A stretch of DNA of 16,662 nucleotides from Clostridia bacterium. Lineage in GTDB: Bacteria; Bacillota; Clostridia; Monoglobales; Monoglobaceae. Below are positions 7,301 through 14,654 of the stretch, one piece after another. Each line of letters begins with the position of its first letter. Within the stretch, counting starts at the first letter, position 1. Both the position numbers and the translations under genes were made by a program. The DNA lies in contig CAAGHZ010000050.1 in the NCBI GenBank assembly GCA_900769795.1, positions 1-16,662 of the forward strand. The letters run 5' to 3'. The notes beneath the pieces were generated by a model, which did no database searches, was not told where the DNA came from, and worked only from the letters and a program-made list of their open reading frames with translations.

Positions 7301-9171
7301 GCAATGTGGTGCAGACAATATCAGAAAATTCCGACCAAAACATTGAGATTGCTGTAAATGCCAACACAGATAATGCAAAAGCAACTATTGCGGACTTAAA
7401 CGGAGAAAAGGTTGAAGTTCCTGTAGGCGCAAATGTAGATGAAGCAGAAACAACCATTGATAGTTTGAATGGCAGAACTGTTACTGTTACTGTAAATGGC
7501 AAAATAGGGACTATTTCTAACGCTAAGGGTACATCCGACTTTCCTGGCGGACTTGCAATGATTAATGACGAGCGCGGCGTATCAGACCCAAGAGAGCTTG
7601 TTGAGATAGACGGCAAGGGATATATCTTCGAGGGAAAGGATGTCGTTTTGCCATTGCCTGAGCACGCAAAGGTTTATACTGCATCACAAACAAAGGCTAT
7701 TATGTCAGGGCAAGGCATCCCGCACTATGCTAAAGGTCATAACAACGAGGCGTGGGACACGGCTAAATCGGAGTGGCAGCACTACACAAGAACAAATAAT
7801 GTTTCCGTCGCTGAACAAATAGCGCATTGGAATGAGATGCTTGAGACTTTTGCTAATGATGCCGATGCGGTAAAGGAAATTTACGAGGAGCTTTTCTCTT
7901 GGCAAAAAAAGCAAAGCGAAACTGCGCTTAAAGAAGCCAATGAGGCATCAAATGAATGGGTAGAGAGCACAAACGCACTGCGTACATGGACTGAACAGGG
8001 CGAAAATATGATTGACGCTTTCATTCGTGTTCGCGACCGCAACAATCAGGCCGTTCAGGATGGGGTCCAGGAAGAAAAAGAGGCACTAAAAGAGATACAG
8101 AGCTTTACTGAGTCTATGCTGAGTGGACGTGTTCAGGCGACCATTGATTACATTGAGCGCGAGAGAAGTATGAGAGGTATGAGTTTTGTCGAGCAAAAGG
8201 CTCAACTCGCAAGCACAAAAGCAGAAATTGACGCTTTCTTTGCTTCGCTTGGACCGCTTACAGCAGAAGAGCAAGTTATAAAAATGTCAGTGTATGCTGA
8301 GTTAGACGATGCAGCGTTCGATATTATCGATGAAGAGATTGCAAGTTGGGAACAAGATGCAGCCCTGTACCTAAAGGAATCGCAAACACTCGGATGGGAT
8401 TGGAAGAATGACGGCGACTCTGAAGTAGCATATTATCAGCGTATGCAACAGCAATATCAGGACGTTCTTGATTATGGCGGACTTAACGACGAACAATATA
8501 GGGCTGTGTTAACCAAGCGCAGAGAGGCAGAACTCAACGCATATACTGCGGCGGAAGCGGAATACAATGAGATGTTGCAAGAACGCCTTGACGAGATTAG
8601 TGAGCTTCAGGCAGAGTTCGCCGACAACATAAGCGAGCTAAGGGCAACATGGTCGACCGAAGACAGGCAAGCAGATATTGCCGATGTAAAGAAGCAACTT
8701 AAAATCTATGAAGGGGCTGTCACCAAAGAAGGCCGGGAAGAGTATGAGAGATTGCAGGAAGAACTTAAGCAACTCGAACGTGAAGAGGAAATATACAAAC
8801 TTGAACAGGAAAATAACGCTACAATCGAGAAACTCGAGGAAGAGTATGAAAGACTTGAAGCAGACAAGCTTAAAGGGATATCAGACCTTTTAAAAGACGC
8901 AGATAACCTAAAATATTATTCCAACAGTATAAGTGCATCAACTGATTCAATAGGGGAAAAATTAGGAGATATCCAAAAGACGGATTTGCCGGGAATAATA
9001 AGTGGGTTAAAAGGCGTTTCGGAATTGCTTACGGGAATAAAGGAAATATTTGAGAAACAACCGCTTGGGGTAACCAATAATAATACTTTTAATATTGAAA
9101 GCAATGAGTCGGACAACTTTTTGCAAGCGGGACTTAAAAAGATATTATTTTCTTTAAATGGAGGTCGATAA
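4387..9171 (+). CDS. Tail tape measure protein
   Basis: The 1594-residue protein sets tail length and may help DNA enter the cell. The N terminus (VASLKVLITGDVSDLESAIQ) and the region to about residue 410 match the phage tape measure N-terminal domain. Hydrophobic helices occur near 70-95 and 455-500 (Ala/Gly-rich, ALASWGPALG onward). Residues about 899-1040 contain beta-type repeats with AEG motifs at 903, 932 and 961. A conserved FPGGLAMINDERG... segment follows (about 1050-1115, including VYTASQTKAIMS). Long coiled coils fill about 1240-1530, ending in a Leu/Gly-rich tail. By the usual 0.15 nm per residue rule the tail would be roughly 240 nm. AGGAGG at 4373-4378 fixes the ATG. No peptidase or transglycosylase domain is recognisable. 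Confidence 0.93.
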   Translation: MADEVASLKVLITGDVSDLESAIQKTKTSLDDLGNAGQKIGDKIEKGPKKATKSYKELSGALKDTGDSINTFTKPIQIASVALAAGGVAAAKFAIDFEDSFAAVKKTVDGTPEQIEAIKKGIIDLSTVGINGRSAIPMTTTELNELASAAGQLGVEVENVVEFTEVTAQMGTATNLVGSEGAATMARFLNVMGLGNDVVRNLGSAIVDLGNNSATTEQEIADMALRMGKFGNTVGMGAADVLGYSAALSSMGIEAQAGGSAVGRTWLAIESAVASGGAELSAFAKYSGKSAADFAKEWRTNSKAAFNSLLGGMKEGTKAGTKLVTMLDDLGINNTLDQQAMMALVNGFEQVGESVERANKAWEENSALQTEFNSKAETTASQLAIAKNNIVETARSIGETFLPDIAEASGSVAEFAKGLSQMSDSQKEALITTGKWVIGLGAASKVTAGTLKGAGNMIEAYGKLKTAFSAGGALASWGPALGSVASAAAPAAAGLAAVGLAVYAGKKAYDTWYDSNYRFAQDLEEGNEAIEKRATKLNTLDEAQNKLASAKLVINNPESSQEQVAKAKGEVERIAQLLADEYDLHINVDAPDLPGTVEVVENAINSMSDAEWADQRINFVDQVEILTDDREKANRDAAEIEMLRSAQQYESERHAKYKGLSADMAELNKSFSDGTISANDYREAVTNVAKSAGIGEDAIAGMADMSDETFGASVLSEINNVVTVSENGMTQYAQRIQDYDADIEKLKNGATSLANQLVESAGRYAEEDNLDQFFTNMRETIAAGELDVVGYAEVVQNTLSGMSLDTAIEAGVGSEQLTNWVSEYITVGKELGASVPDIVAKAALFSNGFKNAEEVTAESIPGIVSSMQELGRANGEELDATKLTEMARAIGLIPDNKQIEISAEGDISVVDAVVEKITELETKGGVKVKVDAEGNVEVLDKAGEQISYLEGIGAVSLRLNAEGNIEALDEAGNVVQTISENSDQNIEIAVNANTDNAKATIADLNGEKVEVPVGANVDEAETTIDSLNGRTVTVTVNGKIGTISNAKGTSDFPGGLAMINDERGVSDPRELVEIDGKGYIFEGKDVVLPLPEHAKVYTASQTKAIMSGQGIPHYAKGHNNEAWDTAKSEWQHYTRTNNVSVAEQIAHWNEMLETFANDADAVKEIYEELFSWQKKQSETALKEANEASNEWVESTNALRTWTEQGENMIDAFIRVRDRNNQAVQDGVQEEKEALKEIQSFTESMLSGRVQATIDYIERERSMRGMSFVEQKAQLASTKAEIDAFFASLGPLTAEEQVIKMSVYAELDDAAFDIIDEEIASWEQDAALYLKESQTLGWDWKNDGDSEVAYYQRMQQQYQDVLDYGGLNDEQYRAVLTKRREAELNAYTAAEAEYNEMLQERLDEISELQAEFADNISELRATWSTEDRQADIADVKKQLKIYEGAVTKEGREEYERLQEELKQLEREEEIYKLEQENNATIEKLEEEYERLEADKLKGISDLLKDADNLKYYSNSISASTDSIGEKLGDIQKTDLPGIISGLKGVSELLTGIKEIFEKQPLGVTNNNTFNIESNESDNFLQAGLKKILFSLNGGR
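7093..7500 (+). repeat. Degenerate protein repeats inside the tape measure
   Basis: The encoded motif (V/S)xAEG(N/D)(I/V) recurs at residues 903, 932 and 961, an exact 29-residue period; two copies continue E(V/A)LD(K/E)AG. Looser copies follow (IAVNANTDNAKATI near 988 and VPVGANVDEAETTI near 1011). The DNA has diverged, so this is an old protein-level repeat, not a recent tandem duplication. Such strand-loop repeats occur in many siphophage tape measures. Confidence 0.6.
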
Positions 9172-9175
9172 CAGA

Positions 9176-10036
9176 ATGAAATATGGGTTTACTTTTAGAG
9201 GTAAGCATTCAAGTGAATTTGGCTTGATCGTTAAGACAAAGAAGCGACCGGTGATTGCACCTATTCGGGAAGAAGGTATAACGATTCCGCATCGAGACGG
9301 AGCAATAGATTGTGCGGCGCAAGGGGGCAGAGTGTTTTATGACAATAAGACTGTAGAAGTTTCCCTTACAGTGTCAACACCTGATCTTCGTGCAACACAG
9401 TTAGATGTTGCCAAGATAGTAAGTTGGCTTTCCGGGTGGTACGACGATTTGATTTTTGATGATATGCCGTCCACTGTTTGGACGGCACGACCTGTAAATT
9501 TGGGAAATATCTCAATATCGCTATGTCGTGTTGGAGAATTTACAGTTGAATTTAATTGCATGCCTTTTAACCATTTTATTTACGATATGGATTCTTACGA
9601 TATTGTTGTGGGTTCAAAGAATATATTTGTCGGTTCGAGATTGCCCTTGAGCTATGGAATAGGAGGTAGTAGATATGATTTGAAGAGTGGAGCAAACAGT
9701 ATAAAATTTTATTATTATGGCGATGCACCATGTAAGCCAATCTTTACAATAAATCAAGCTTCGGAAGGGATTAAACTAAAAATCGGTTCTAACGCTATTT
9801 CGTATTCAGGGAATTTTAACCGATGTGTTGTTGATTGCGAAAATTGGACAGTTAGTGCAGATGAAATGGATGTAACGGCTGTGTCGAAGGGGGATTTTCC
9901 TGAACTTGTGCCGGGTGAAAATATTATAGAAATCACACAGACAAATGATAGCCAGTCAATTGTTATTAGCGGAAGGACTAACTTCCTGTACGGAGAGAAA
10001 TGGGGGTTTGTAAATAGTCATGATACGTATATATAG
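9176..10036 (+). CDS. Distal tail protein (Dit)
   Basis: The product (286 residues from ATG 9176) is the distal tail protein, the hexameric hub joining tail tube to baseplate. Family marks are the N terminus MKYGFTFRGKHSSEFGLIVKTKKRP, the IREEGITIPHRDGAIDCA strand-loop and FYDNKTVEVSLTVSTPDLRATQ, and WLSGWYDDLIFDDMP followed by the VEFNCMPFNHF segment closing the N-terminal domain (to about 140). The C-terminal half is a beta-sandwich-like region. An upstream in-frame ATG at 9158 overlaps the tape measure end. I prefer 9176 because GGAGG (9160-9164) sits 11 bases before it and the resulting N terminus is the family norm. It overlaps the hub gene by 17 bases. Confidence 0.88.
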   Translation: MKYGFTFRGKHSSEFGLIVKTKKRPVIAPIREEGITIPHRDGAIDCAAQGGRVFYDNKTVEVSLTVSTPDLRATQLDVAKIVSWLSGWYDDLIFDDMPSTVWTARPVNLGNISISLCRVGEFTVEFNCMPFNHFIYDMDSYDIVVGSKNIFVGSRLPLSYGIGGSRYDLKSGANSIKFYYYGDAPCKPIFTINQASEGIKLKIGSNAISYSGNFNRCVVDCENWTVSADEMDVTAVSKGDFPELVPGENIIEITQTNDSQSIVISGRTNFLYGEKWGFVNSHDTYI

Positions 10037-12239
10037 TTGGGATACAACAGACTTTGAAACAAATGGTAATGCAGCACTTTTAAATGCTTATGATGTGTGC
10101 ATAGAAAGGAACATTAATGGAGAAAGTACCTTGTCGTTCAAGCTACCTCCGACTGACAAAAATTGGTCGTATGTAACGGAAGAAGCGATTGTAAAGGTAG
10201 AAGGGCAGTGTTATCGCATAAAAACGATTAACGAGCGAAAGGTAACAGCCTATCCCATATATCAGGATGCGAGTGGTCATCACCTTCAATCTATCGGTGG
10301 TTTCTTTGGGACGTCAGGTTATTCAATTCTTCAAAGCATTTTTGAAAAAGTTGCTAACATAAAGGTGTTGTCGCCACAGGAAGTTTATGGTCTTTCCTTT
10401 GAGCCTATTTGTGGAACAACAGGAAAAGAAGATTTGATTGATTTCTTTGAGCAATCAAAAATAACGCCTATCGGAGCTTTGAAATACCTTCAGGAGCAAT
10501 TGAGCAAAAATAATATTCACAGTGAGTTGTATTTTGATAATTACAACATTGCCCTTGTCAAGAAACTTGGTTCGGATAAAGGTGCAAGAATTGACTTGCG
10601 TCATAACGCAACGAGTATTAAACCCAAAAAAGATACAACCGAGCTTGTTACGAAATTGTATCCGTATGGCTCAGGAGATATACATATTGGAAGCGTGACA
10701 AAAGCGGGTTACTATGACGCGAAAGGAACTATTGTGACAGATAAAAATGCAATAGAAGAGGGCAATTATTGTTATCGGATTTTAAAAAACAACGACCAAT
10801 TTATTGTGTCACCATATGCGGACAAATATCCTATGCACGAGGGATATATGTCCTTTACCGATATAGACGAGCCGGATAAACTTTTGGCAATGGCGGCAAA
10901 ACAGTTTGAAAATAGTAATCCTGAACGCATAGATGTACCTAAATACACGCTTGAGATAGGTGAGCTTGCACAAATCGGCATCCCTATAGCATTAGGTGAT
11001 ATCGTTGAGGTTAATGACCCGCAATTCAACATAAAGACAAAGCAGAGAGTGGTATCTGAAAAAAGATATCCTTTCGAGCCCGAAAAAAATTCTGTTACAG
11101 TGGGAAGCCCTGATGTAACCATTCTTGAAATGTTCGGCGGTGCCATTACAAAGACGCTGTCGATGATATCCAGTGATGGTAAGGTGAAATCATCGTGGCT
11201 TGAGAGTATAAAGGGCAGCTACAGAACGACCATAAACAGGGCCTTCGGTGATGCTACTAAAATGGGCCGGTCTGCAGTTATTCATGATTATGGCGACATT
11301 TGGGTTAATCCAAACGAACCAAACCAAGCTCTTGCTATCATTGGCGGACGTCTTGCTATTGCGAACGGAAAAACCGAGGATGGTGACTGGGATTGGAAGG
11401 CCTTTGGAGATTGGAGTGGCTTTACGGCAGATAAACTTATAGGTGGGACGATTTACACCGAACTTGTAAGGCTAATGGGTGATGGTGCGAAACTGACTAT
11501 CGAGGACAATATGATAACCTTTAAAGAAGAGGTTGTCGTTGAGGATGGCTCGAAAAAAGAACTTGTGCGCGCACGGTGGGGATATAAAGGAAAACAATAC
11601 ATCTTTGAAATGAAAGATAACAATGGTGACAATACGGTTTCTATAACTTCTACTGGAAACATACGCATAAAAGGAGACATTAGAGCAGGTTCACTCGATA
11701 CAACAGTTCTTGAAGATGGTGCATGCGGATACTTAATTGATGGGGCGTCTATCCTAGGTATGAAATATATGGACTCTGAAGAGGATTGGGTTGACCATGG
11801 GTTAAGTGTATGGACAGACGAAGAAACACAGAGGACAGCGGTTAATCTGTGTGTAAACGGAACAGAGCATTTAATGATTGAAGCGAAAAACGACCCTGAT
11901 TCAGATGCCCGTATTGTAGATTTTTGCGTAAACAACACAGCTAAAAATGGTGACGAGGATTATACTGCTTGGACCTTTCTTCGTGCTCAAGAAAGTTCTG
12001 GTAAAGTAGGCGACGGGCCCAAAGTTATAATTGCAGGGGATTGGGACGTTGGGGACAAATACTTGAACTTTGTTAACGGGGCAAAAAATAGCACGGCACA
12101 AGTAGACGAAGGCAAACATGCTTTTACTGGACGTATGTATGTAAAGCTATCACAGAGTGGACAAGAGTATGGTCGGTGGTTCCATTTTGTGAACGGAATA
12201 TTGATGGGTCTTTCAGAAAACACTTATGATTGGGTGTAA
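10020..12239 (+). CDS. Tail-associated baseplate hub (Tal / phage minor structural protein)
   Basis: The 739-residue protein matches the phage minor structural/prophage endopeptidase tail group, a gp27-like trimeric hub below Dit. The first 370 residues show the usual features: MIRIYSWDTTDFETNGNAAL, CIERNINGESTLSFKLP, YRIKTINERK, the region AGYYDAKGTIVTDKN, and ELAQIGIPIALGDIVEVNDP with QRVVSEKRYPFEP. Then a helical linker (LESIKGSYRTTINRAFG) leads into a roughly 340-residue extension with short beta repeats (DNMITFKEEVVV, SITSTGNIRIKGDIRAGSLD). No peptidase, lysozyme or SGNH motif is evident, so cell wall cleavage is unproven. Start ATG 10020 lies inside Dit; the nearest ribosome-site-like run, GGGGG 10002-10006, is distant, so initiation may rely on coupling. 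Confidence 0.8.
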   Translation: MIRIYSWDTTDFETNGNAALLNAYDVCIERNINGESTLSFKLPPTDKNWSYVTEEAIVKVEGQCYRIKTINERKVTAYPIYQDASGHHLQSIGGFFGTSGYSILQSIFEKVANIKVLSPQEVYGLSFEPICGTTGKEDLIDFFEQSKITPIGALKYLQEQLSKNNIHSELYFDNYNIALVKKLGSDKGARIDLRHNATSIKPKKDTTELVTKLYPYGSGDIHIGSVTKAGYYDAKGTIVTDKNAIEEGNYCYRILKNNDQFIVSPYADKYPMHEGYMSFTDIDEPDKLLAMAAKQFENSNPERIDVPKYTLEIGELAQIGIPIALGDIVEVNDPQFNIKTKQRVVSEKRYPFEPEKNSVTVGSPDVTILEMFGGAITKTLSMISSDGKVKSSWLESIKGSYRTTINRAFGDATKMGRSAVIHDYGDIWVNPNEPNQALAIIGGRLAIANGKTEDGDWDWKAFGDWSGFTADKLIGGTIYTELVRLMGDGAKLTIEDNMITFKEEVVVEDGSKKELVRARWGYKGKQYIFEMKDNNGDNTVSITSTGNIRIKGDIRAGSLDTTVLEDGACGYLIDGASILGMKYMDSEEDWVDHGLSVWTDEETQRTAVNLCVNGTEHLMIEAKNDPDSDARIVDFCVNNTAKNGDEDYTAWTFLRAQESSGKVGDGPKVIIAGDWDVGDKYLNFVNGAKNSTAQVDEGKHAFTGRMYVKLSQSGQEYGRWFHFVNGILMGLSENTYDWV

Positions 12240-12257
12240 AAATAGGAGGTAATTTAT

Positions 12258-14243
12258 ATGTCAAAATATCAATCAAATGATAATTCCACGGAGATGACTT
12301 CTCTTGTCGAATGGTGGAGAATAGTAAAGGCAGAAATAGCGAGGATATTCGGAATTTTAAATGAAGATGCGCAAGAGCGAACATTACTTAAGCAGTCTAT
12401 TGAGGATAATGCTGAAAAACTGCTTGAACACAATGAAACTCTTGGCGTGCAAGGAGAAAAGATCGATGATTTTGAAAGGAGAATAACTTCAAATTCAAAC
12501 GATATCAGTGCACACGAGAACACACTTGGCGTGCAAGGAGAAAAACTTCTTGCTGTTGAAAAACAGGTGACCGAGAATGTGACTAAACTTGCGGACTGCG
12601 AGAAGGTAATTAGTGAGTACAACGATACGAAGCCTGAGATAATCGACTTAAGAGAGAACCCTTCGTTGCAAAATGTTGAAAGCATTATTAAAAGTGGCAT
12701 TCTTGATGAGTATAAGACAGGCTCACAACTTAAAGATTACACAGACAACGTTTCTTTGTATATAGAAGCAGGAACTGAGACAGTATATAAGATTTTATAC
12801 AGAGTGTATGATGATTACGGAAAAGAGTATGGCTTACACGATAGGTCGGCTATTTTTATTGTTACGCCTCATAGTTGCGATAGTTACAATGTGTGCGACC
12901 AAACTTTGATTGATATAGGTCGTCAAAGTGCCAGGTATCCCGCTGCGTTTAAAGTTTGGCAAAGACAAGGTTGGGAAACCCATCCAGTAGACATTAATAA
13001 TGGTGGGGATAGGCAATATTTTTGGGATGCGTGGAGAATGGCTACACCCGTCACTGTTGATAATGGCGAGTTATATGTTAAAGATACTTCAGGTAAGCGA
13101 TTTTCCATTTCTTGTTCAAAGTATAAAACCTATGGCGTGTCTATTGATTTATCAAACAGCAACTCTGAAAAGGCTGTTACATATACCGATGATGCAATAG
13201 GGATGGTTGCAGGTTCAAAGGATTGGTTTGAGAAAGCAATTTTCAATGATATTAAGCCTTGTCTTTTTAAGGGCGGCAAGGTTGTTGGTTATCTTAACCC
13301 TGATAATTTTGCACAGTTTGAGGACGGGACAGAGGCAGATATTACATCGGGATACAGTGGTGATGTAATGATTGAGATACCAAAACTCGGATATCGAATT
13401 GCCAAAAGCGGAACAACCCTTACAGTGCAGGTTACAAATGAGCCAGACAAGGAGGGTTTTTCGTATAAGGCACATACAAGAACTGTAGAGGGCGACAGGG
13501 ATAAGTTGTACATCGGTGCATTTTTAAGTTTTCCTTATTATTCAGACAGCGTTTTATATTCTCTTGCGGGAAAAGGCTACACAGAGGGATACACTTTGTC
13601 TTTTTGCAGGAGTAAAGCAAAGGCCAAGGGTGCCGGATATGACCTGATGTCGTTCTACCCACAGACCCTTTTGCAGTGCCTGTTTTTGATTTTTTATAAA
13701 AACCTAAACTGTCAGACGGCATTAGGCCCCGGACTTGTTTCGTATGAAATTATGCCTACCGGTTATGAAACACTTGATAAGGGAATGAACTATGCAATGG
13801 TGGATCCGGTGAACGATGGAAGTCATCCAAGAGATTACCCGGACGGACATCAAATGAAATTTTTGGGTATAGAGGATTTTTGGGGCAATGCCAATCGATG
13901 GCTCGAAGGAATTATCTGTACAGATAATTTGCACATTTTGACAGCGACTGATAACTTCAACAACAGTGGTGATGGCTATACCGATTTGGGTCGACTGACT
14001 TCATCGAGTGTAGAGGGATACATGAAGGCTCCAATTGGTTCAAACGATGCAGGATTTATAATTGCTGAAAAAGGTGCGTCAGCCGCTACATATTTTGCGG
14101 ATTATGCTTCGATTTCTCCCGGTAAGGCCGTTATTATCGGCGGGTGTTATAACAACGGAGGCGTTGCGGGAATGTTCAGAATGTACCTTAAGGGAAGTGC
14201 ATCAGCTGACACTACGCACGCATGCAGATTGATGTATCTGTAG
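12258..14243 (+). CDS. Tail fibre/receptor-binding protein with C-type-lectin-like variable domain
   Basis: The 661-residue protein appears to be a modular adsorption protein. Residues 1-40 form an anchor (SLVEWWRIVKAEIARIFGIL). Residues 45-130 are a coiled coil containing a 28-residue duplication. A middle region follows (about 150-330), then IDLSNSNSEKAVTYTDDAIG, GYLNPDNFAQF and DVMIEIPKLGYRI. From about 400 it looks like the gut-phage C-type-lectin (formylglycine-generating-enzyme-like) domain: LQCLFLIFYKNLNCQTALG (472-490), FLGIEDFWGNANRWLEG (535-551), and a C-terminal GGCYNNGGVAGMF...SAS...CRLMYL. The last part resembles variable regions rewritten by diversity-generating retroelements. 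No retroelement gene is in the window. AGGAGGT at 12244-12250 sets the start. A plain, non-diversified tail lectin is the alternative. Confidence 0.8.
   Translation: MSKYQSNDNSTEMTSLVEWWRIVKAEIARIFGILNEDAQERTLLKQSIEDNAEKLLEHNETLGVQGEKIDDFERRITSNSNDISAHENTLGVQGEKLLAVEKQVTENVTKLADCEKVISEYNDTKPEIIDLRENPSLQNVESIIKSGILDEYKTGSQLKDYTDNVSLYIEAGTETVYKILYRVYDDYGKEYGLHDRSAIFIVTPHSCDSYNVCDQTLIDIGRQSARYPAAFKVWQRQGWETHPVDINNGGDRQYFWDAWRMATPVTVDNGELYVKDTSGKRFSISCSKYKTYGVSIDLSNSNSEKAVTYTDDAIGMVAGSKDWFEKAIFNDIKPCLFKGGKVVGYLNPDNFAQFEDGTEADITSGYSGDVMIEIPKLGYRIAKSGTTLTVQVTNEPDKEGFSYKAHTRTVEGDRDKLYIGAFLSFPYYSDSVLYSLAGKGYTEGYTLSFCRSKAKAKGAGYDLMSFYPQTLLQCLFLIFYKNLNCQTALGPGLVSYEIMPTGYETLDKGMNYAMVDPVNDGSHPRDYPDGHQMKFLGIEDFWGNANRWLEGIICTDNLHILTATDNFNNSGDGYTDLGRLTSSSVEGYMKAPIGSNDAGFIIAEKGASAATYFADYASISPGKAVIIGGCYNNGGVAGMFRMYLKGSASADTTHACRLMYL
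12441..12544 (+). repeat. Duplicated 20-bp sequence in the fibre coiled coil
   Basis: The 20 bases at 12441-12460 recur exactly at 12525-12544, 84 bases (28 codons, four heptads) apart. They encode LGVQGEK at residues 62-68 and 90-96, inside a heptad-rich helix with Asp/Asn/Glu caps. The period keeps coiled-coil register. Identity at DNA level suggests a recent in-frame duplication or conversion that lengthened the stalk. Confidence 0.75.
14121..14243 (+). other. Candidate diversity-generating retroelement variable region (VR)
   Basis: The last 41 codons of the fibre gene follow the VR-like pattern GG-x-[WY]-x-NG-x-x-AG-x-F ... S ... RL close to the stop. Codons at the positions that would vary are mostly pyrimidine-ended (TGT 630, AAC 632, GGC 635, GTT 636, TAC 643, CTT 644, GCT 650, GAC 651, ACT 652, CAC 654). 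That is what adenine-directed mutation of an AAY-rich template would leave. No second copy (template repeat), Avd gene or reverse transcriptase is present within the window, so activity is unproven. Confidence 0.5.
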
Positions 14244-14268
14244 AATATAAAAGAAAGGCGGCGGTTAT

Positions 14269-14541
14269 ATGATAAATGTTGGAACAGTTACAGGCGATGC
14301 CGAACAGGCGAAACCTCTCGTGATAGGTAAAGACACGGTATTTGTGCATACAGATATTACTCCTGTGCCTGATGATGAAGAAAATGGTATAAGAGGAATG
14401 TTTAGTTATACCGAGGTTCAGTATGACAAGGACGAGTATATTGAGATGATGGCACAGCAGAATGAAAACTTAAATACGAATCTGATAGACACGCAGCTTG
14501 CGTTGTGTGAAATCTACGAAACAATCGGGGGTGCAGAGTGA
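14269..14541 (+). CDS. Small protein downstream of the tail fibre, unknown function
   Basis: The 90-residue acidic protein starts MINVGTVTGDAEQAKPLVIG, has a short strand-rich front (KDTVFVHTDITPVPDDE) and ends in a helix (MMAQQNENLNTNLIDTQLALCEIYETIG) that looks coiled-coil-forming. The motif GMFSYTEVQYDKDEYIEMM is common in small proteins found after tail fibres in Clostridia prophages. A tail-tip accessory or fibre chaperone role is plausible by position but not shown. AAAGG at 14254-14258 precedes ATG 14269. Its TGA overlaps the ATG of the next gene (TGATG), so the two are probably translationally coupled. Confidence 0.75.
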   Translation: MINVGTVTGDAEQAKPLVIGKDTVFVHTDITPVPDDEENGIRGMFSYTEVQYDKDEYIEMMAQQNENLNTNLIDTQLALCEIYETIGGAE

Positions 14542-14654
14542 TGGCAAAGGTGTATGCAAACTTAATCAAAAATGGGATAAAAACTATTGATGATGTCCCT
14601 GCAAAGTTGAGAGAAGCAGTGCAGGCGTTGCTTGATGCGGAGGACGGCGAGTGA
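14541..14654 (+). CDS. CD1375-family mini-protein
   Basis: A 37-residue frame runs from ATG 14541 to TGA 14652-14654. The product contains the recognisable pattern MAKVYANLIKNGIKTIDDVP followed by KLREAVQALLD and an acidic end. This is the small CD1375-type protein (named after a Clostridioides difficile locus) that sits between tail genes and holin in many Clostridia prophages. The overall shape, a helix then a short Asp-Asp-Val-Pro turn and a second helix, recalls XkdX-like mini-proteins. Function is unknown. Both ends overlap neighbouring genes by TGATG junctions, so it appears to be made by ribosomes passing from gene to gene. Confidence 0.75.
   Translation: MAKVYANLIKNGIKTIDDVPAKLREAVQALLDAEDGE

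Noticed and set aside
6699..7616. Long open frame (305 codons) on the minus strand within the tape measure
   Set aside because: It is Ser/Thr/Pro-rich and antisense to a clearly coding, compositionally biased gene. It has no ribosome site and no protein-like domain pattern, so it is a shadow of the opposite strand.
11453..11938. 161-codon minus-strand open frame opposite the hub gene
   Set aside because: Serine-rich shadow with no Shine-Dalgarno; the plus strand is plainly coding.
12447..12468. AAGGAG followed by ATG in the fibre gene's repeat, as a possible internal start
   Set aside because: The ATG at 12466 is out of frame with the fibre and opens no sensible protein.
14205..14245. GC-containing palindrome GCATGC near the end of the fibre gene as an IMH/cruciform site of a retroelement
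   Set aside because: Only 6 bp, with no downstream inverted repeat of useful length; not enough to claim an initiation-of-mutagenic-homing element.
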